Program-made: the position numbers and the translations under genes
In this document: positions 37,251-47,456 of the stretch, in pieces
How positions within the stretch are numbered: position 1 is the stretch's first letter
Layout: the number at the start of each line of letters is the position of its first letter
NCBI RefSeq assembly: GCF_018224885.1
Contig: NZ_JAGTXB010000001.1
Span: forward strand, 868,001 to 932,000
Direction: 5' to 3'
Source: Chitinophaga hostae
GTDB taxonomy: Bacteria > Bacteroidota > Bacteroidia > Chitinophagales > Chitinophagaceae
Length of the DNA: 64,000 nt
Notes under the pieces: model-generated
The model's input: only the letters and a program-made list of their open reading frames with translations
What the model was told of the DNA's origin: nothing
The model's database searches: none

Positions 37251-37973
37251 TTAAAGAACTCTGATTTTGATATTGCGGTACCATACATCATCGCCATGAT
37301 CCTGCAGGGCGATATGTCCTTTTGCGTATTTGCCGAATGCTTTCCAGTCGTGGAATTTGCTTTTAGCTACCAGCGCATCCCATTCCGGTGTGCCCATAGT
37401 AGTTTCGGCAGTTTTCACGCCATTCAGCCAAAGGGTCAGGTGACCGTCTTTCTTTGTTAATTTGGCGGAATTCCATTCGCCTACCGGTTTTGCCGGCCTG
37501 GTAGATGCTTTGATGAGATCGTACAATTCACCCGCATTGTGTTTTGGGTTTTTCCCATCGGGGTGGCCTGCGTCATCGATCACCTGCATTTCAGGACCGG
37601 ACAGGTATGTTTGGCTTAAGGAAGGATCCTCGTGAACGCTGAAAATAAGACCGCTGTTGCCACCCGGAGATATTTTCCATTCGTAGCTCAGTTCATAGTT
37701 TTCATATTCCGCGTCAGTAACGAGGTCGCCACCTGGTGCACCCTTCTTTTTCGCTTCCTGGTTCAGGCCAATCGCTCCATCCGTTACTCCCCATGCAGGG
37801 CTGGCAGAGGATTGCAGGTAAGAGTGCCAGCCTTTGGTAGAAGTGCCGTCGAACAACAGCACCCAGCCTTGTTTCTTTTCTTTGGCCGACAGGGTATTTA
37901 ATTTCTGGGCTTTCACTGCGGTAGTGCCAAGAACGGCGGCTACCATCAGGGCGCCCATGATTAATTTTTTCAT
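37251..37973 (-). CDS. DUF1080 / 3-keto-disaccharide hydrolase domain protein
   Basis: 240 aa, exported (signal peptide about 1-22). A PF06439 jelly-roll domain fills the protein, with the typical KKQGWVLLFDGTSTKGWH start and the GNSGLIFSVHE and GPEMQVIDDAGHP segments. Members cleave 3-keto-glycosides; its place between Gfo/Idh, isomerase and cytochrome c genes supports such a role in the periplasm. Confidence 0.9.
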   Translation of the reverse strand: MKKLIMGALMVAAVLGTTAVKAQKLNTLSAKEKKQGWVLLFDGTSTKGWHSYLQSSASPAWGVTDGAIGLNQEAKKKGAPGGDLVTDAEYENYELSYEWKISPGGNSGLIFSVHEDPSLSQTYLSGPEMQVIDDAGHPDGKNPKHNAGELYDLIKASTRPAKPVGEWNSAKLTKKDGHLTLWLNGVKTAETTMGTPEWDALVAKSKFHDWKAFGKYAKGHIALQDHGDDVWYRNIKIRVL

Positions 37974-38005
37974 TCCGGATGATTGAGTTTATGATAGAAT
38001 CACCA

Positions 38006-38419
38006 TTACTTGCCAATAGACAAGATATAGCTTACCATTTCTTTGGCATCTTCTTTAGAAACCTGTGGATGCGGTAACATGGCTACTTCGCCCCAGTTTC
38101 CTGAACCGCCTTTGATTACTTTGTCAGCCAGTTTCTCCACATTTTCAGGTGTGTTAGGATATTTGCCAGCAATATCTTTCAGGGCAGGTCCTACCACTTT
38201 CATTTCTTCTTTATGGCAGGTTTTGCAATCACTCTGCGCCATCAGGGTTTCGCCTTTGCTAACAGGTTTGCTGGCGCTGGGGGATACCATGGAAGTATCT
38301 GCTGCTGGGCTTTCATGAGTGCTAACGCTGTCAGCATTCTCTGTTTTTTTCTCTCCTCCTCCGCAAGCTGCAAAGAATAAAGCACTTAATACTAGCGGCG
38401 CCAGATATCTCTTTCTCAT
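38006..38419 (-). CDS. c-type cytochrome lipoprotein
   Basis: 137 aa. Lipobox FAAC with mature Cys19, a Ser/Lys-rich linker (about 22-57), then a class I cytochrome c: haem motif CKTCH at 65-69 and axial ligand Met114. Closely similar to the cytochrome domain of the downstream fusion protein. Likely accepts electrons from a sugar dehydrogenase in this operon. Confidence 0.92.
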   Translation of the reverse strand: MRKRYLAPLVLSALFFAACGGGEKKTENADSVSTHESPAADTSMVSPSASKPVSKGETLMAQSDCKTCHKEEMKVVGPALKDIAGKYPNTPENVEKLADKVIKGGSGNWGEVAMLPHPQVSKEDAKEMVSYILSIGK

Positions 38420-38471
38420 TTGTTGATTTTTTTATTTGGTTATTGTTTACGAACGATCAGTGGATAATTAA

Positions 38472-39527
38472 TTAAATGCCTAATATTCTTTTGTTGAATG
38501 CATCATCTGTGCCGGCACCTGCAAAGTCATCAAATGCTTTTTCAGTAACACGGATGATATGGTCCTTGATGAATGGCGCGCCTTCTTTTGCGCCGTCTTC
38601 CGGATGCTTGATACAACATTCCCACTCCATAACGGCCCAACCGGCATAATCGTATTGTGCCATTTTACTGAAGATGGATTTAAAGTCAACCTGTCCATCA
38701 CCAAGGGAGCGGAAACGTCCCGGACGATTGATCCACGACTGGTATCCGCCATAAACGCCGGAACGTCCGGTAGGATTGAATTCCGCATCTTTTACGTGGA
38801 ATGCTTTAATCCTTTCGTGGTAAATATCGATATACTCCAGGTAGTCGAGACACTGCAACAGCAGGTGGCTCGGATCGTAGAGCAGGTTGGCACGGGTATG
38901 GTTACCGGTGGCTTCCAGGAAGCGCTCAAAGGTGATACCGTCATGCAGGTCTTCTCCCGGATGAATTTCATAGCAAACGTCTACACCGTTGGCATCAAAT
39001 TCATTGAGGATAGGCAGCCAGCGTTTCGCAAGTTCCGCAAAACCTGTTTCCACCAGCCCGGCCGGACGCTGTGGCCACGGATACATGGCGGGCGCCCACA
39101 ACAGCGCACCGCTGAAAGTGGCGTGGACATTGAGCCCCAGGTTACGGCTGGCTTTAGCCGCATATTTCAGCTGGTTCACCGCCCACTCCGTGCGTGCATT
39201 GATATTATTATGATATTGCGCGGGCGCAAATCCGTCGAACATTTCAGAGAAAGCGGGATTTACTGCTACCAGTTGTCCCTGCAAATGCGTGCTCAGTTCT
39301 GTAATTTCCAGTCCTGCTGCATTTACGATCCCTTTGATTTCATCTGCATAGGTTTTGCTCTCCGCAGCCTTCTGCAGGTCTATCAGGCGGGCATCCCAGG
39401 AAGGGATCTGCACGCCTTTGAAACCAATGGAAGCCGCCCACTCACAGATGGCTTTCAGATTATTGAAAGGCGCTTCATCTCCCATGAATTGCGCCAGGAA
39501 AATACCGGGTCCTTTTATCGTTTTCAT
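38472..39527 (-). CDS. Sugar phosphate isomerase/epimerase family, TIM barrel
   Basis: 351 aa, AP endonuclease 2-like TIM barrel (PF01261), with metal-ligand motifs such as CYEIHPGEDLHDG (about 195-207), DPSHLLLQ and HVKDAEF. No signal peptide, so cytoplasmic unless exported unusually. Members of this family near Gfo/Idh enzymes act on keto-sugars. 22 bp downstream of the oxidoreductase gene. Confidence 0.9.
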   Translation of the reverse strand: MKTIKGPGIFLAQFMGDEAPFNNLKAICEWAASIGFKGVQIPSWDARLIDLQKAAESKTYADEIKGIVNAAGLEITELSTHLQGQLVAVNPAFSEMFDGFAPAQYHNNINARTEWAVNQLKYAAKASRNLGLNVHATFSGALLWAPAMYPWPQRPAGLVETGFAELAKRWLPILNEFDANGVDVCYEIHPGEDLHDGITFERFLEATGNHTRANLLYDPSHLLLQCLDYLEYIDIYHERIKAFHVKDAEFNPTGRSGVYGGYQSWINRPGRFRSLGDGQVDFKSIFSKMAQYDYAGWAVMEWECCIKHPEDGAKEGAPFIKDHIIRVTEKAFDDFAGAGTDDAFNKRILGI

Positions 39528-39549
39528 ACGCTCGTTCTAGTGATGAATA

Positions 39550-40713
39550 CTATATCTCGAAATTTGTCCATTTAGCATCGCTCTGGGAAGAACGTACTAC
39601 GTTATCGATAAATGCCATGCCGCGAACGCCTTCTGCTGTACCCGGGAAATCCAGGGATTCAGGAGATGGTTGTACGCCATCAATTTTCGCTGCTAAGGTT
39701 TGTGCGAAGTTGCGGTACAGGTTACCGAATGCTTCCAGGTATCCTTCCGGATGCCCGCCCGGTGTACGGGTATTATGTGTCATGTAGCTCGACTGGAAAG
39801 AGTAGCCTCCGCCTGCGCGGTAGATTTCAGTAGGTTTATCCAGCCATTTTACCAGGAGGGTGTTAGGTTCCTGTTGTGCCCATTCCAGACCGCCTTTTTC
39901 TCCGTATACACGGATCTTCAGTGCGTTTTCTTCACCAGCGGCCACCTGCGATGCCATCAGCACGCCGGCAGCGCCATTGTCGAAGCGGAGCAGTACGGCG
40001 CCGTCGTCGTCGAGTGCACGACCGGGTACCATGATATTCAGATCAGCGCAGAGCTTTTCAATTTTTGCGCCGGTAATATATTCCGCCAGGTTAGCCGCAT
40101 GGGTACCGATATCGCCCATACAACCGCTTTTGCCTGATTTTTTAGGATCTGTTCTCCATGCTGCCTGTGCATTACCTTCTCTTTCGCTCATTTTGCTCAG
40201 CCATCCCTGCGGATATTCTACCCATACTTTACGGATTTTACCGAGTGCGCCGTCTTTCACCATCTGTTTGGCCTGTTTTACCATCGGGTAGCCGGTGTAG
40301 GTATGTGTAAGCAACAGCGTTAAGCCGGTAGCAGCAACTTTTGCTTCTAATTGTTTGGCTTCGTCGAGTGAAAAAGTGATGGGCTTTTCTATAACTACGT
40401 TGAAACCAAGATCCAGCGCCATCATCGCCGGTTCAAAGTGTGCAAAGTTGGGCGTAACGATCGTTACAAAGTCCAGGCGTTTATCTGCCGGCATCTTTGC
40501 TTCTTTCTCCAGCATAGTTTTGAAATCGAGATAAGTACGCTCCGGATCAAGGAACAGCATTTTACCTGATTCCACTGCAATGTCGTTATTGATACTGAGG
40601 GCGCCTGCCACCAGCTCAACCAGTCCGTCCATATTGGCTGCAATACGGTGAATTGCACCAATGAAGGCGTCTTTCCCGCCTCCTATCATTCCCATTCTTA
40701 GTTTCCGTGTCAT
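39550..40713 (-). CDS. Gfo/Idh/MocA family oxidoreductase
   Basis: 387 aa NAD(P)-dependent sugar dehydrogenase. Rossmann start GMIGGGKDAFIGAIHR (about 8-23) and the family motif EKP in VVIEKPITFS (about 110-119); the C-terminal half is the alpha/beta substrate domain. Candidate glucoside 3-dehydrogenase (ThuB-like) in the pathway suggested by its neighbours. Exact substrate unknown. Confidence 0.92.
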   Translation of the reverse strand: MTRKLRMGMIGGGKDAFIGAIHRIAANMDGLVELVAGALSINNDIAVESGKMLFLDPERTYLDFKTMLEKEAKMPADKRLDFVTIVTPNFAHFEPAMMALDLGFNVVIEKPITFSLDEAKQLEAKVAATGLTLLLTHTYTGYPMVKQAKQMVKDGALGKIRKVWVEYPQGWLSKMSEREGNAQAAWRTDPKKSGKSGCMGDIGTHAANLAEYITGAKIEKLCADLNIMVPGRALDDDGAVLLRFDNGAAGVLMASQVAAGEENALKIRVYGEKGGLEWAQQEPNTLLVKWLDKPTEIYRAGGGYSFQSSYMTHNTRTPGGHPEGYLEAFGNLYRNFAQTLAAKIDGVQPSPESLDFPGTAEGVRGMAFIDNVVRSSQSDAKWTNFEI

Positions 40714-40736
40714 ATTTACAATTATCGTTTTATAAG

Positions 40737-42026
40737 TTATACGGTTTGAACCTGTGCGTTTTGAAGTTGCGATTTTTTACGGCCGCGCATATAAATAAAG
40801 AGTCCTGCAAAAGCCACGATCAGGGCAACGGGAATTACCAGTGTAGCATTGATGATTTCTGGGCCGGCCACTGCAGTAGCCTGGCTGAATGCGGTAGCTT
40901 CTGCGCTGCCGGGAGCCGCAGAGCGGTAAGCATCCAGTGAAGCACCGGCAGGCAATTGTTTTACGATAATGCTATCATAAAAACCTCCCATGAAATACAT
41001 GTAAACAGAAACGGCAAACATGCCCGCTCCACCCATCAGGTTCATACCCAATGCGCCCGACTGGGGAATATTTTCTGATACAAAACCCAGCATGGTAGGC
41101 CAGAAATAAGTAACGCCCATACCAAAAATAAAGGCGGCCACAAAGATCATGTTACCGGATACATGGGAAAGTAAATATAAACCTAAAGCAGAAAAGATGG
41201 CAGAAAAAAGCAAAACACCGGTAGGCGATATTTTATGTACCACCGGCCCCGCAATACCCCTGCCCAATGTTTGCACACCTGCAGTTAACGCCAGGATAAG
41301 AATAGAATTTTCTGTTACATTCTTTAACAATACTTCTATCCACTGACCGGTAAAGAGTTCTGTGATAGCAGTACCAAACATCAGGATAAACATCACGATA
41401 AACAACGGGCTTAACACTGATTTGTACATCTGGGCAGAAGAAATACCTGATGCTACCCTTTCTGTTACAGGGAAATCAAGTTTCAAAAAGAGATAACCAT
41501 AGATGAGGGTAGGGATAATCATGGTGGCTACCTGCAGTTGCCAGCTGAGTCCCAGCTTCGACAGCAAAAATACCAGCAGCGTACCTACCACAATACCACC
41601 GGGAAACCACAGGTGGAAATGGTTTAGTTTAGTGGTTTTGTTATCCGGGAAAATAGTGGCTACCAGCGGGTTACAGGCCGCTTCCACCGTGCCGTTGGCC
41701 ATGCCTATAAACAGGGTGGAAATAAACAGGGACCAGAAACCGGAAGCAAAAACTGTTAACACGATTCCGAGCAAATGCAGGATGAAAGCTGCCAGCAGCA
41801 ACCTTTTCATGCCTATTACATCTACTATGAAACCGCCTATTACCACTGCCAGGGGAAAGCCCCAGAAAGCAGTTCCGGCAATAATGCTCAATTGTTTTGT
41901 ATCCAGATGGAACTCAACACCAAGGCCGCCTAAGATGCCGGCGCGAATACCAAAGGATAACGATGTCACCAGCAGCGCCATGCAGCTGGCTACGAACAGT
42001 TTTTGTGGCTGTATTACATTTGCCAT
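40737..42026 (-). CDS. MFS sugar transporter, FucP-like
   Basis: 429 aa with about 12 membrane segments spread across its length. Bacteroidetes genomes often place such carriers at the head of Gfo/Idh-isomerase operons. First gene of a seven-gene minus-strand unit with 23-bp spacing to the next gene, so it likely imports the sugar or keto-sugar that the pathway handles. Confidence 0.88.
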   Translation of the reverse strand: MANVIQPQKLFVASCMALLVTSLSFGIRAGILGGLGVEFHLDTKQLSIIAGTAFWGFPLAVVIGGFIVDVIGMKRLLLAAFILHLLGIVLTVFASGFWSLFISTLFIGMANGTVEAACNPLVATIFPDNKTTKLNHFHLWFPGGIVVGTLLVFLLSKLGLSWQLQVATMIIPTLIYGYLFLKLDFPVTERVASGISSAQMYKSVLSPLFIVMFILMFGTAITELFTGQWIEVLLKNVTENSILILALTAGVQTLGRGIAGPVVHKISPTGVLLFSAIFSALGLYLLSHVSGNMIFVAAFIFGMGVTYFWPTMLGFVSENIPQSGALGMNLMGGAGMFAVSVYMYFMGGFYDSIIVKQLPAGASLDAYRSAAPGSAEATAFSQATAVAGPEIINATLVIPVALIVAFAGLFIYMRGRKKSQLQNAQVQTV

Positions 42027-42790
42027 AAACGTGGATATTTGTGTAAAAGTTAAAAACGGCTATTAAACCTTTAAATTTATAAAAAGTATTTGCATATTTC
42101 CATCTTTTTGTATGGATAACACCTATTTTTTATGAAAATTTTATCCGGGAGGTATCATCAGCTGTTTTGCATCATCAATAAAGGGTTAAAGGTGCTGTCC
42201 GGGCGGTTGTATTTCAGGATAAGCGGTTAGTCCCCGCAACTGGTATTAATTCCCTGGAAAAGGGCCTGACAGCGGCGTTTCCGGGAGTTGATATTTTCTC
42301 CCATCCTGATACTTTATTCACTTTTTGTTTCATCAGGTTTATCGGCGGAAAACACCGGTTGGATATCCTCCATGAAGAAGGTGTCAAAAAATCAGCACCG
42401 GGTGCATTCGTTGATAAAGGGTGTGAATGGCCACAGATAGTTCTCATTGTACCGGTTTAAAATTTTGCTCCCGGAAGTCCGGTAGCAGTATGTTCGCAGT
42501 AAATATTATAGATATGTTAATTGAACGCCGGAAATTGCAAAATCCCTTCAAAATCCCCGTTAAATCCACAAATTTATTCCTACTTTTACAGGCCTTGCCC
42601 GGAAGCGCTGTAAAACTGACACCTTGACAGTTCTTCTTTACAAGCACAATATTTGAGTAACCTGAATGCCGTTTATCCGGCCAGCCAGGCCCGCAATACA
42701 CAGGTTGGTAGTGCGGCGAAATATAAACTCAGCCAGGATAGGGTTAGGTTACAATAAATAGAAATCGTAATTCGTAATTAAACATTTAAC
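42027..42790. other. 764-bp gap between MFS operon and secA
   Basis: Divergent promoter region for the sugar operon and secA. An unannotated frame is open on the plus strand from 42182 to the TAA at 42458-42460 (92 codons) but has no ATG. A TACTTTTA box lies near 42574. A single arm of the AATTACG heptamer family (CGTAATTCGTAATTA) lies at 42766-42780, ten bases before the secA ATG. Confidence 0.4.
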
Positions 42791-45700
42791 ATGTTAGGTT
42801 TTTTATCAAAGCTATTTGGAGGGAATAAATCAGAAAGGGATATAAAATCCATCTCTCCGGTGGTGCAGCAGATTAATGAGGAGTACGAAAAACTGCAATC
42901 CCTGCCAATTGATGAGCTGCGTAGTAAAACGCAGGAGTTCCGCGGACGCATCGCTGAACATCTCGCCGCTATTGATAAAGAAATAGCGGAAAAGCAGGCT
43001 GCTGCTGACTCAGCTGAGGACGTAACTGAAAAAGATACGATATACCAGGAAATAGATTTACTTAAAAAAGACCGGGACAAGCAACTGGAAGTAGTGTTGA
43101 AAGAACTGCTGCCACAAGCTTTTGCTGTTGTAAAAGAAACAGCCCGCCGGTTAACCAATAACGCCACACTGACAGTAACCGCCACAGATCTGGACCGCCA
43201 GCTTGCGCTGAAGGGAGATTATGTAAGCATCGAAGGAAATAAGGCGATCTGGCAGAACAGCTGGAATGCAGCCGGCAGCCGGGTTACCTGGAACATGGTG
43301 CATTATGATGTACAGCTGATCGGTGGTACGGTATTACATCAGGGTAAAATTGCCGAAATGGCAACGGGTGAAGGTAAAACCCTGGTATCAACCCTGCCGG
43401 CTTATCTCAACGCACTGGCCGGACAAGGTGTTCACATTGTAACAGTGAATGATTACCTGGCCCGTCGTGACTCTGAATGGAATGGCCCCCTCTTCGAATT
43501 CCTGGGTATTACAGTAGATTGTATCGATAAGCACCAACCCAATACACCTGATCGCCGCAATGCCTACCTGGCGGATATTACATATGGTACCAACAATGAG
43601 TTCGGCTTTGACTATCTCCGTGATAACATGGTACACAGCCCGGATGAAATGGTACAGCGTAAACATCACTATGCCATGGTGGATGAGGTGGATAGCGTAC
43701 TGGTGGATGATGCCCGTACCCCGCTGATTATTTCCGGTCCTATTCCCCGCGGAGAAGAACAGGAATTCCACGCATTAAAACCACGTATCGAATACCTGGT
43801 GGAAATGCAGAAAAAAGCGGTGAACCAATACCTGCAGGAAGCTAAAAAGCTGATCGCAGAAGGTAAAGATGATCCGAAAACCGGTGGACTGGCCCTGATG
43901 CGCGCCTGGAGAGGCTTACCAAAAAGCAGTGCGCTGATCAAATATCTCAGTGAAGCCGGTAACAGGGTATTACTGCAGAAAGCAGAAAACTACTACCTGG
44001 CAGATCAGCAACGCGAAATGCCAAAAGTAGATGAAGGCCTGTTCTTTGTCATCGAAGAAAAACAAAACAGCGTAGACCTCACCGATAAAGGTATTCACCT
44101 GATTACACAAGGAGGAGAAGATGCAAACTTCTTTATCCTGCCAGATGTGGGATCAGAATTGGCAGAGATTGAAAAACTGTCAGTATCACCGGAAGAGAAA
44201 CTGCAGCAGAAAGATGTATTACTGCAGGACTTTGCCGCCAAATCAGATCGTATCCACTCCGTTCAGCAATTATTGAAAGCCTACACTTTATTTGATAAAG
44301 ATGTGGAGTATGTAGTAATGGATGGTAAAGTGAAGATCGTAGATGAGCAAACCGGTCGTATCCTTGATGGCCGGCGTTACTCCGATGGTTTACACCAGGC
44401 GATCGAAGCGAAGGAAAATGTAAAAGTGGAAGCTGCCACCCAAACATTTGCCACCATCACCCTGCAGAACTTCTTCCGTATGTACCATAAGCTGGCCGGT
44501 ATGACCGGTACCGCCTCTACGGAAGCCGGTGAGCTTTGGGAAATTTACAAACTGGATGTGGTAACCATTCCCACCAACCTCCCGATCACCCGTATCGATG
44601 CGGAAGACCTGGTATACAAAACCAAGAGAGATAAATACAAAGCTGTTATCGAAGAAATTAAAAAGCTGCAGGCTGCAGGACGCCCCGTACTGGTAGGTAC
44701 TACCTCCGTGGAAGTGTCCGAATTGCTCAGCAAAATGCTCACCTTCGATAAAGTAGCACATAACGTACTGAATGCGAAACAGCATGCCCGTGAAGCACAG
44801 ATTGTAGCAGAAGCAGGTTTGCCGGGCGCTATCACCATCGCTACCAACATGGCCGGTCGTGGTACGGATATCAAGCTCGGACCTGGCGTGAAAGAAGCCG
44901 GTGGTTTGGCTATTATCGGTACAGAAAGGCATGAAAGCCGTCGTGTAGACAGGCAGCTGCGTGGTCGTGCCGGTCGTCAGGGTGATCCCGGAACTTCACA
45001 GTTCTTTGTGTCACTGGAAGATGACCTGATGCGTATGTTTGGTTCAGAACGTATTGCCGGCCTGATGGACCGTATGGGTTATAAAGAGGGAGAAGTGATC
45101 CAGCACAGCATGATCACCCGTTCCATCGAAAGAGCACAGAAAAAGGTAGAAGAAAATAACTTTGGTATCCGTAAGCGGTTGCTGGAGTATGATGATGTGA
45201 TGAACAAACAGCGTACTGTGATTTACTCAAAACGTAATCACGCCCTGTTTGGCGAGCGCCTTGCCATCGATATCGATAACGCATTCTATGATGTGGCAGA
45301 AAACATGGTAACTGTACATAAAGGAAGCGGCGACTATGAAGCTTTCAAAATGGATGCGATCATGAACTTCTCTATCGATACAGTCATTACCCGCGAAGAA
45401 CTGAACAGAACCGATGTGGCCAGCCTGTCTTCCAAACTGTATCATGAAGCAAAAGATAACTACCAGCGCAAAGTAAATGAGCTGATAAGCAATACACTGC
45501 CGGTGATTGAACGCATTCACCAGGAGCAGGGCCACCAGATTGAGAATATCTCTATTCCGTTTACCGACGGTAAAAAAGGTATCAACGTAATGGCTAACCT
45601 GGCGAAAGTAGTGGAAACCAAAGGCCATGAAACCATGAATGCCCTGGAACGCAGTATCACACTGGCACTGATCGATGAGTCCTGGAAAGAGCACCTGCGT

Positions 45701-46114
45701 GCTATGGACGATCTGAAACAGTCAGTACAGAGTGCGGTATACGAACAAAAAGATCCATTGCTGATCTATAAGTTCGAAGCGTTCAACCTGTTTAAAGATA
45801 TGGATGGCGAAACCAGCCGTGATATCGTTTCTTTCCTGTCTAAATGCGGTATCCCCGTAAGCAACCAGGCGCAGGAAGCTGAGCCTGAATTCAGGGAAGC
45901 GGTAGAAGAGAAAACAGATATGAGCCGTATGCGCGCCTCTCATGAAGACCTGATCGACCAAAATGGTCACCAGGCCGGTGGACCGGAGTACCACACTGCT
46001 GAAGAAGTGAAGGCAGAGCCTATCCGTCACCAGGGACCGCAGATTGGTCGTAATGACCTTTGCCCTTGCGGTAGTGGTAAGAAATACAAACAATGCCACG
46101 GAAAGAACGCGTAG
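42791..46114 (+). CDS. secA: Preprotein translocase ATPase SecA
   Basis: 1107 aa, full length and of the long Bacteroidetes type. Walker A MATGEGKT at about 192-199, DEVDSV Walker B/DEAD region, PPXD insertion, HSD and HWD, and a C-terminal zinc motif with Cys1091, Cys1093, Cys1102 and His1103. Drives Sec-dependent export of the many envelope proteins in this window. Followed by a nested terminator and heptamer hairpin. Confidence 0.97.
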   Translation: MLGFLSKLFGGNKSERDIKSISPVVQQINEEYEKLQSLPIDELRSKTQEFRGRIAEHLAAIDKEIAEKQAAADSAEDVTEKDTIYQEIDLLKKDRDKQLEVVLKELLPQAFAVVKETARRLTNNATLTVTATDLDRQLALKGDYVSIEGNKAIWQNSWNAAGSRVTWNMVHYDVQLIGGTVLHQGKIAEMATGEGKTLVSTLPAYLNALAGQGVHIVTVNDYLARRDSEWNGPLFEFLGITVDCIDKHQPNTPDRRNAYLADITYGTNNEFGFDYLRDNMVHSPDEMVQRKHHYAMVDEVDSVLVDDARTPLIISGPIPRGEEQEFHALKPRIEYLVEMQKKAVNQYLQEAKKLIAEGKDDPKTGGLALMRAWRGLPKSSALIKYLSEAGNRVLLQKAENYYLADQQREMPKVDEGLFFVIEEKQNSVDLTDKGIHLITQGGEDANFFILPDVGSELAEIEKLSVSPEEKLQQKDVLLQDFAAKSDRIHSVQQLLKAYTLFDKDVEYVVMDGKVKIVDEQTGRILDGRRYSDGLHQAIEAKENVKVEAATQTFATITLQNFFRMYHKLAGMTGTASTEAGELWEIYKLDVVTIPTNLPITRIDAEDLVYKTKRDKYKAVIEEIKKLQAAGRPVLVGTTSVEVSELLSKMLTFDKVAHNVLNAKQHAREAQIVAEAGLPGAITIATNMAGRGTDIKLGPGVKEAGGLAIIGTERHESRRVDRQLRGRAGRQGDPGTSQFFVSLEDDLMRMFGSERIAGLMDRMGYKEGEVIQHSMITRSIERAQKKVEENNFGIRKRLLEYDDVMNKQRTVIYSKRNHALFGERLAIDIDNAFYDVAENMVTVHKGSGDYEAFKMDAIMNFSIDTVITREELNRTDVASLSSKLYHEAKDNYQRKVNELISNTLPVIERIHQEQGHQIENISIPFTDGKKGINVMANLAKVVETKGHETMNALERSITLALIDESWKEHLRAMDDLKQSVQSAVYEQKDPLLIYKFEAFNLFKDMDGETSRDIVSFLSKCGIPVSNQAQEAEPEFREAVEEKTDMSRMRASHEDLIDQNGHQAGGPEYHTAEEVKAEPIRHQGPQIGRNDLCPCGSGKKYKQCHGKNA

Positions 46115-46118
46115 TGGG

Positions 46119-46303
46119 AAGAATTACGAATTAGACATTACGAATTACGAAGTTGTGGGGCGATTAGAGAGAGTAAGCTAAGCTTTGGATTTATATTTTT
46201 TGATGGGTCGCAGATTTAACATTTAAAAATGTTGAATTTGTGGCCCGTTTTTTTAAAATCTCCTCACAACTTCGTAATTCGCCATTCGTAATTCGTAATT
46301 CTT
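46119..46303. repeat. Heptamer hairpin, AATTACG family, enclosing a terminator
   Basis: Left units AATTACG-AATTAGA-CATTACG-AATTACG-AAGTTGT; right arm (complement) AATTACG-AATTACG-AATGGCG-AATTACG-AAGTTGT. Four phased units in each arm with differing middle units. About 95 bp between the arms holds the secA terminator. Starts 4 bp after the secA stop codon. Confidence 0.88.
46205..46255 (+). terminator. secA terminator
   Basis: Stem with GGG...ATTTAACATTT pairing to AAATGTTGAAT...CCC, then a run of seven T at 46248. It lies in the loop of the larger AATTACG hairpin. Confidence 0.75.
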
Positions 46304-46311
46304 TACTTTTG
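46304..46311 (+). promoter_or_regulatory. -7 box abutting the deoC start codon
   Basis: TACTTTTG matches TAnnTTTG exactly and lies only four bases from the ATG at 46316. If active, transcription would begin at or near the start codon, giving a leaderless mRNA. No TTTG at -33. Confidence 0.4.
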
Positions 46312-46315
46312 CTCC

Positions 46316-46984
46316 ATGAATATCAATAAGTACATTGACCATACGGTTCTCAAGCCTACCACTACACTGGACGATATTAAGCAGTTGTGTATGGAATGTG
46401 TGGAATATGATTTTGCCGCAGCCTGTGTACCACCCTTATATGTGAAACTGGCCAAACAGTTCCTGGGAGCCACCAATACCAAAGTGGCTACCGTAATAGG
46501 CTTCCCTTTCGGATATTCGGCTATAGAGGCGAAGGTGGCGGAAACCGTGCTGGCTATTGTAGATGGTGCTGATGAGCTTGACGTGGTGGTGAATATTTCT
46601 GCGATCAAAAACAAAGACTGGGAGTACCTGGAGAAAGAGATTGCCAATATCATGTACATCATCCGGGAGAAGAAAAAAGTGATCAAGATCATTATTGAAA
46701 GTGGCATATTATTGGAAGAAGAGATCGTGAAGTGTTGCCAGCTCTATGCGAAGTACGGGGTGGATTTTATGAAAACCTCCACCGGTTATGCTGAAAGGGG
46801 AGCTACAGTAGAAGCCGTAAGACTGATGCGTGCTAATTTACCTGCTAACATACAAATAAAAGCTTCCGGTGGTATTCGTACCTTTGTATTTGCCAAGGAG
46901 CTCATTGAAGCCGGAGCAACCCGGATCGGAGCCAGTGCAAGTGTGAACATTGTGAAGGAAAGCAAGGAAGCATCGGCACAGTAA
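46316..46984 (+). CDS. deoC: Deoxyribose-phosphate aldolase
   Basis: 222 aa class I aldolase converting 2-deoxyribose 5-phosphate to glyceraldehyde 3-phosphate and acetaldehyde, in deoxynucleoside breakdown. Schiff-base Lys153 in DFMKTSTGY; the proton-relay Lys lies in IKASGGIRTF (about 182). Full length. Followed closely by the SPOR gene. Confidence 0.95.
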   Translation: MNINKYIDHTVLKPTTTLDDIKQLCMECVEYDFAAACVPPLYVKLAKQFLGATNTKVATVIGFPFGYSAIEAKVAETVLAIVDGADELDVVVNISAIKNKDWEYLEKEIANIMYIIREKKKVIKIIIESGILLEEEIVKCCQLYAKYGVDFMKTSTGYAERGATVEAVRLMRANLPANIQIKASGGIRTFVFAKELIEAGATRIGASASVNIVKESKEASAQ

Positions 46985-47015
46985 ATAATTGTTCATAGTA
47001 AATTATACAGTATTC

Positions 47016-47456
47016 ATGCAAAAGTTATTTATCCTGGTTTGCTGTTTGTTGGGGAGTAGTTGGGCCATGGCGCAGGACAATGCAATGGCGGTCAACGGCG
47101 GCGTAAAAGTGGTGAAAGATAGTCGGCTGGATGTGCTGATTAAAAAACAGATCTACATTAATACCCTGGCTATCCGCAACCAGTCAGGCTTTCGTGTACA
47201 GGTGATTTCTACCAATAAGCGTGGCGACGCCAACGAAGCCAAAGCAAAAGTAATGCAGCTTTTTGGAGACTATCGTACCTATCTCGATTACCAGGCCCCT
47301 TATTTCAAAGTGCGCGTAGGCGATTTTAAAAGCCGTGAAGAGGCATCCGAATTACGGGACAAATTATCCGACCTGTTTGCAGGAGGTGTTTTTGTAGTAC
47401 CAGCCATTATTAACGTGTCACCGGATAAAGAACTATCGAATGAAGAACCGTATTAA
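47016..47456 (+). CDS. SPOR-domain protein, exported
   Basis: 146 aa from the ATG at 47016, which gives a proper signal peptide (LFILVCCLLGSSWAMAQ); an earlier ATG at 46989 would put charged and polar residues ahead of it. The C-terminal half (about 58-135) is a SPOR domain (GFRVQVIS, YFKVRVGDFKSREEA), which binds glycan strands at division sites in other bacteria. Its end overlaps the M20 gene start by 17 bp. Confidence 0.85.
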   Translation: MQKLFILVCCLLGSSWAMAQDNAMAVNGGVKVVKDSRLDVLIKKQIYINTLAIRNQSGFRVQVISTNKRGDANEAKAKVMQLFGDYRTYLDYQAPYFKVRVGDFKSREEASELRDKLSDLFAGGVFVVPAIINVSPDKELSNEEPY

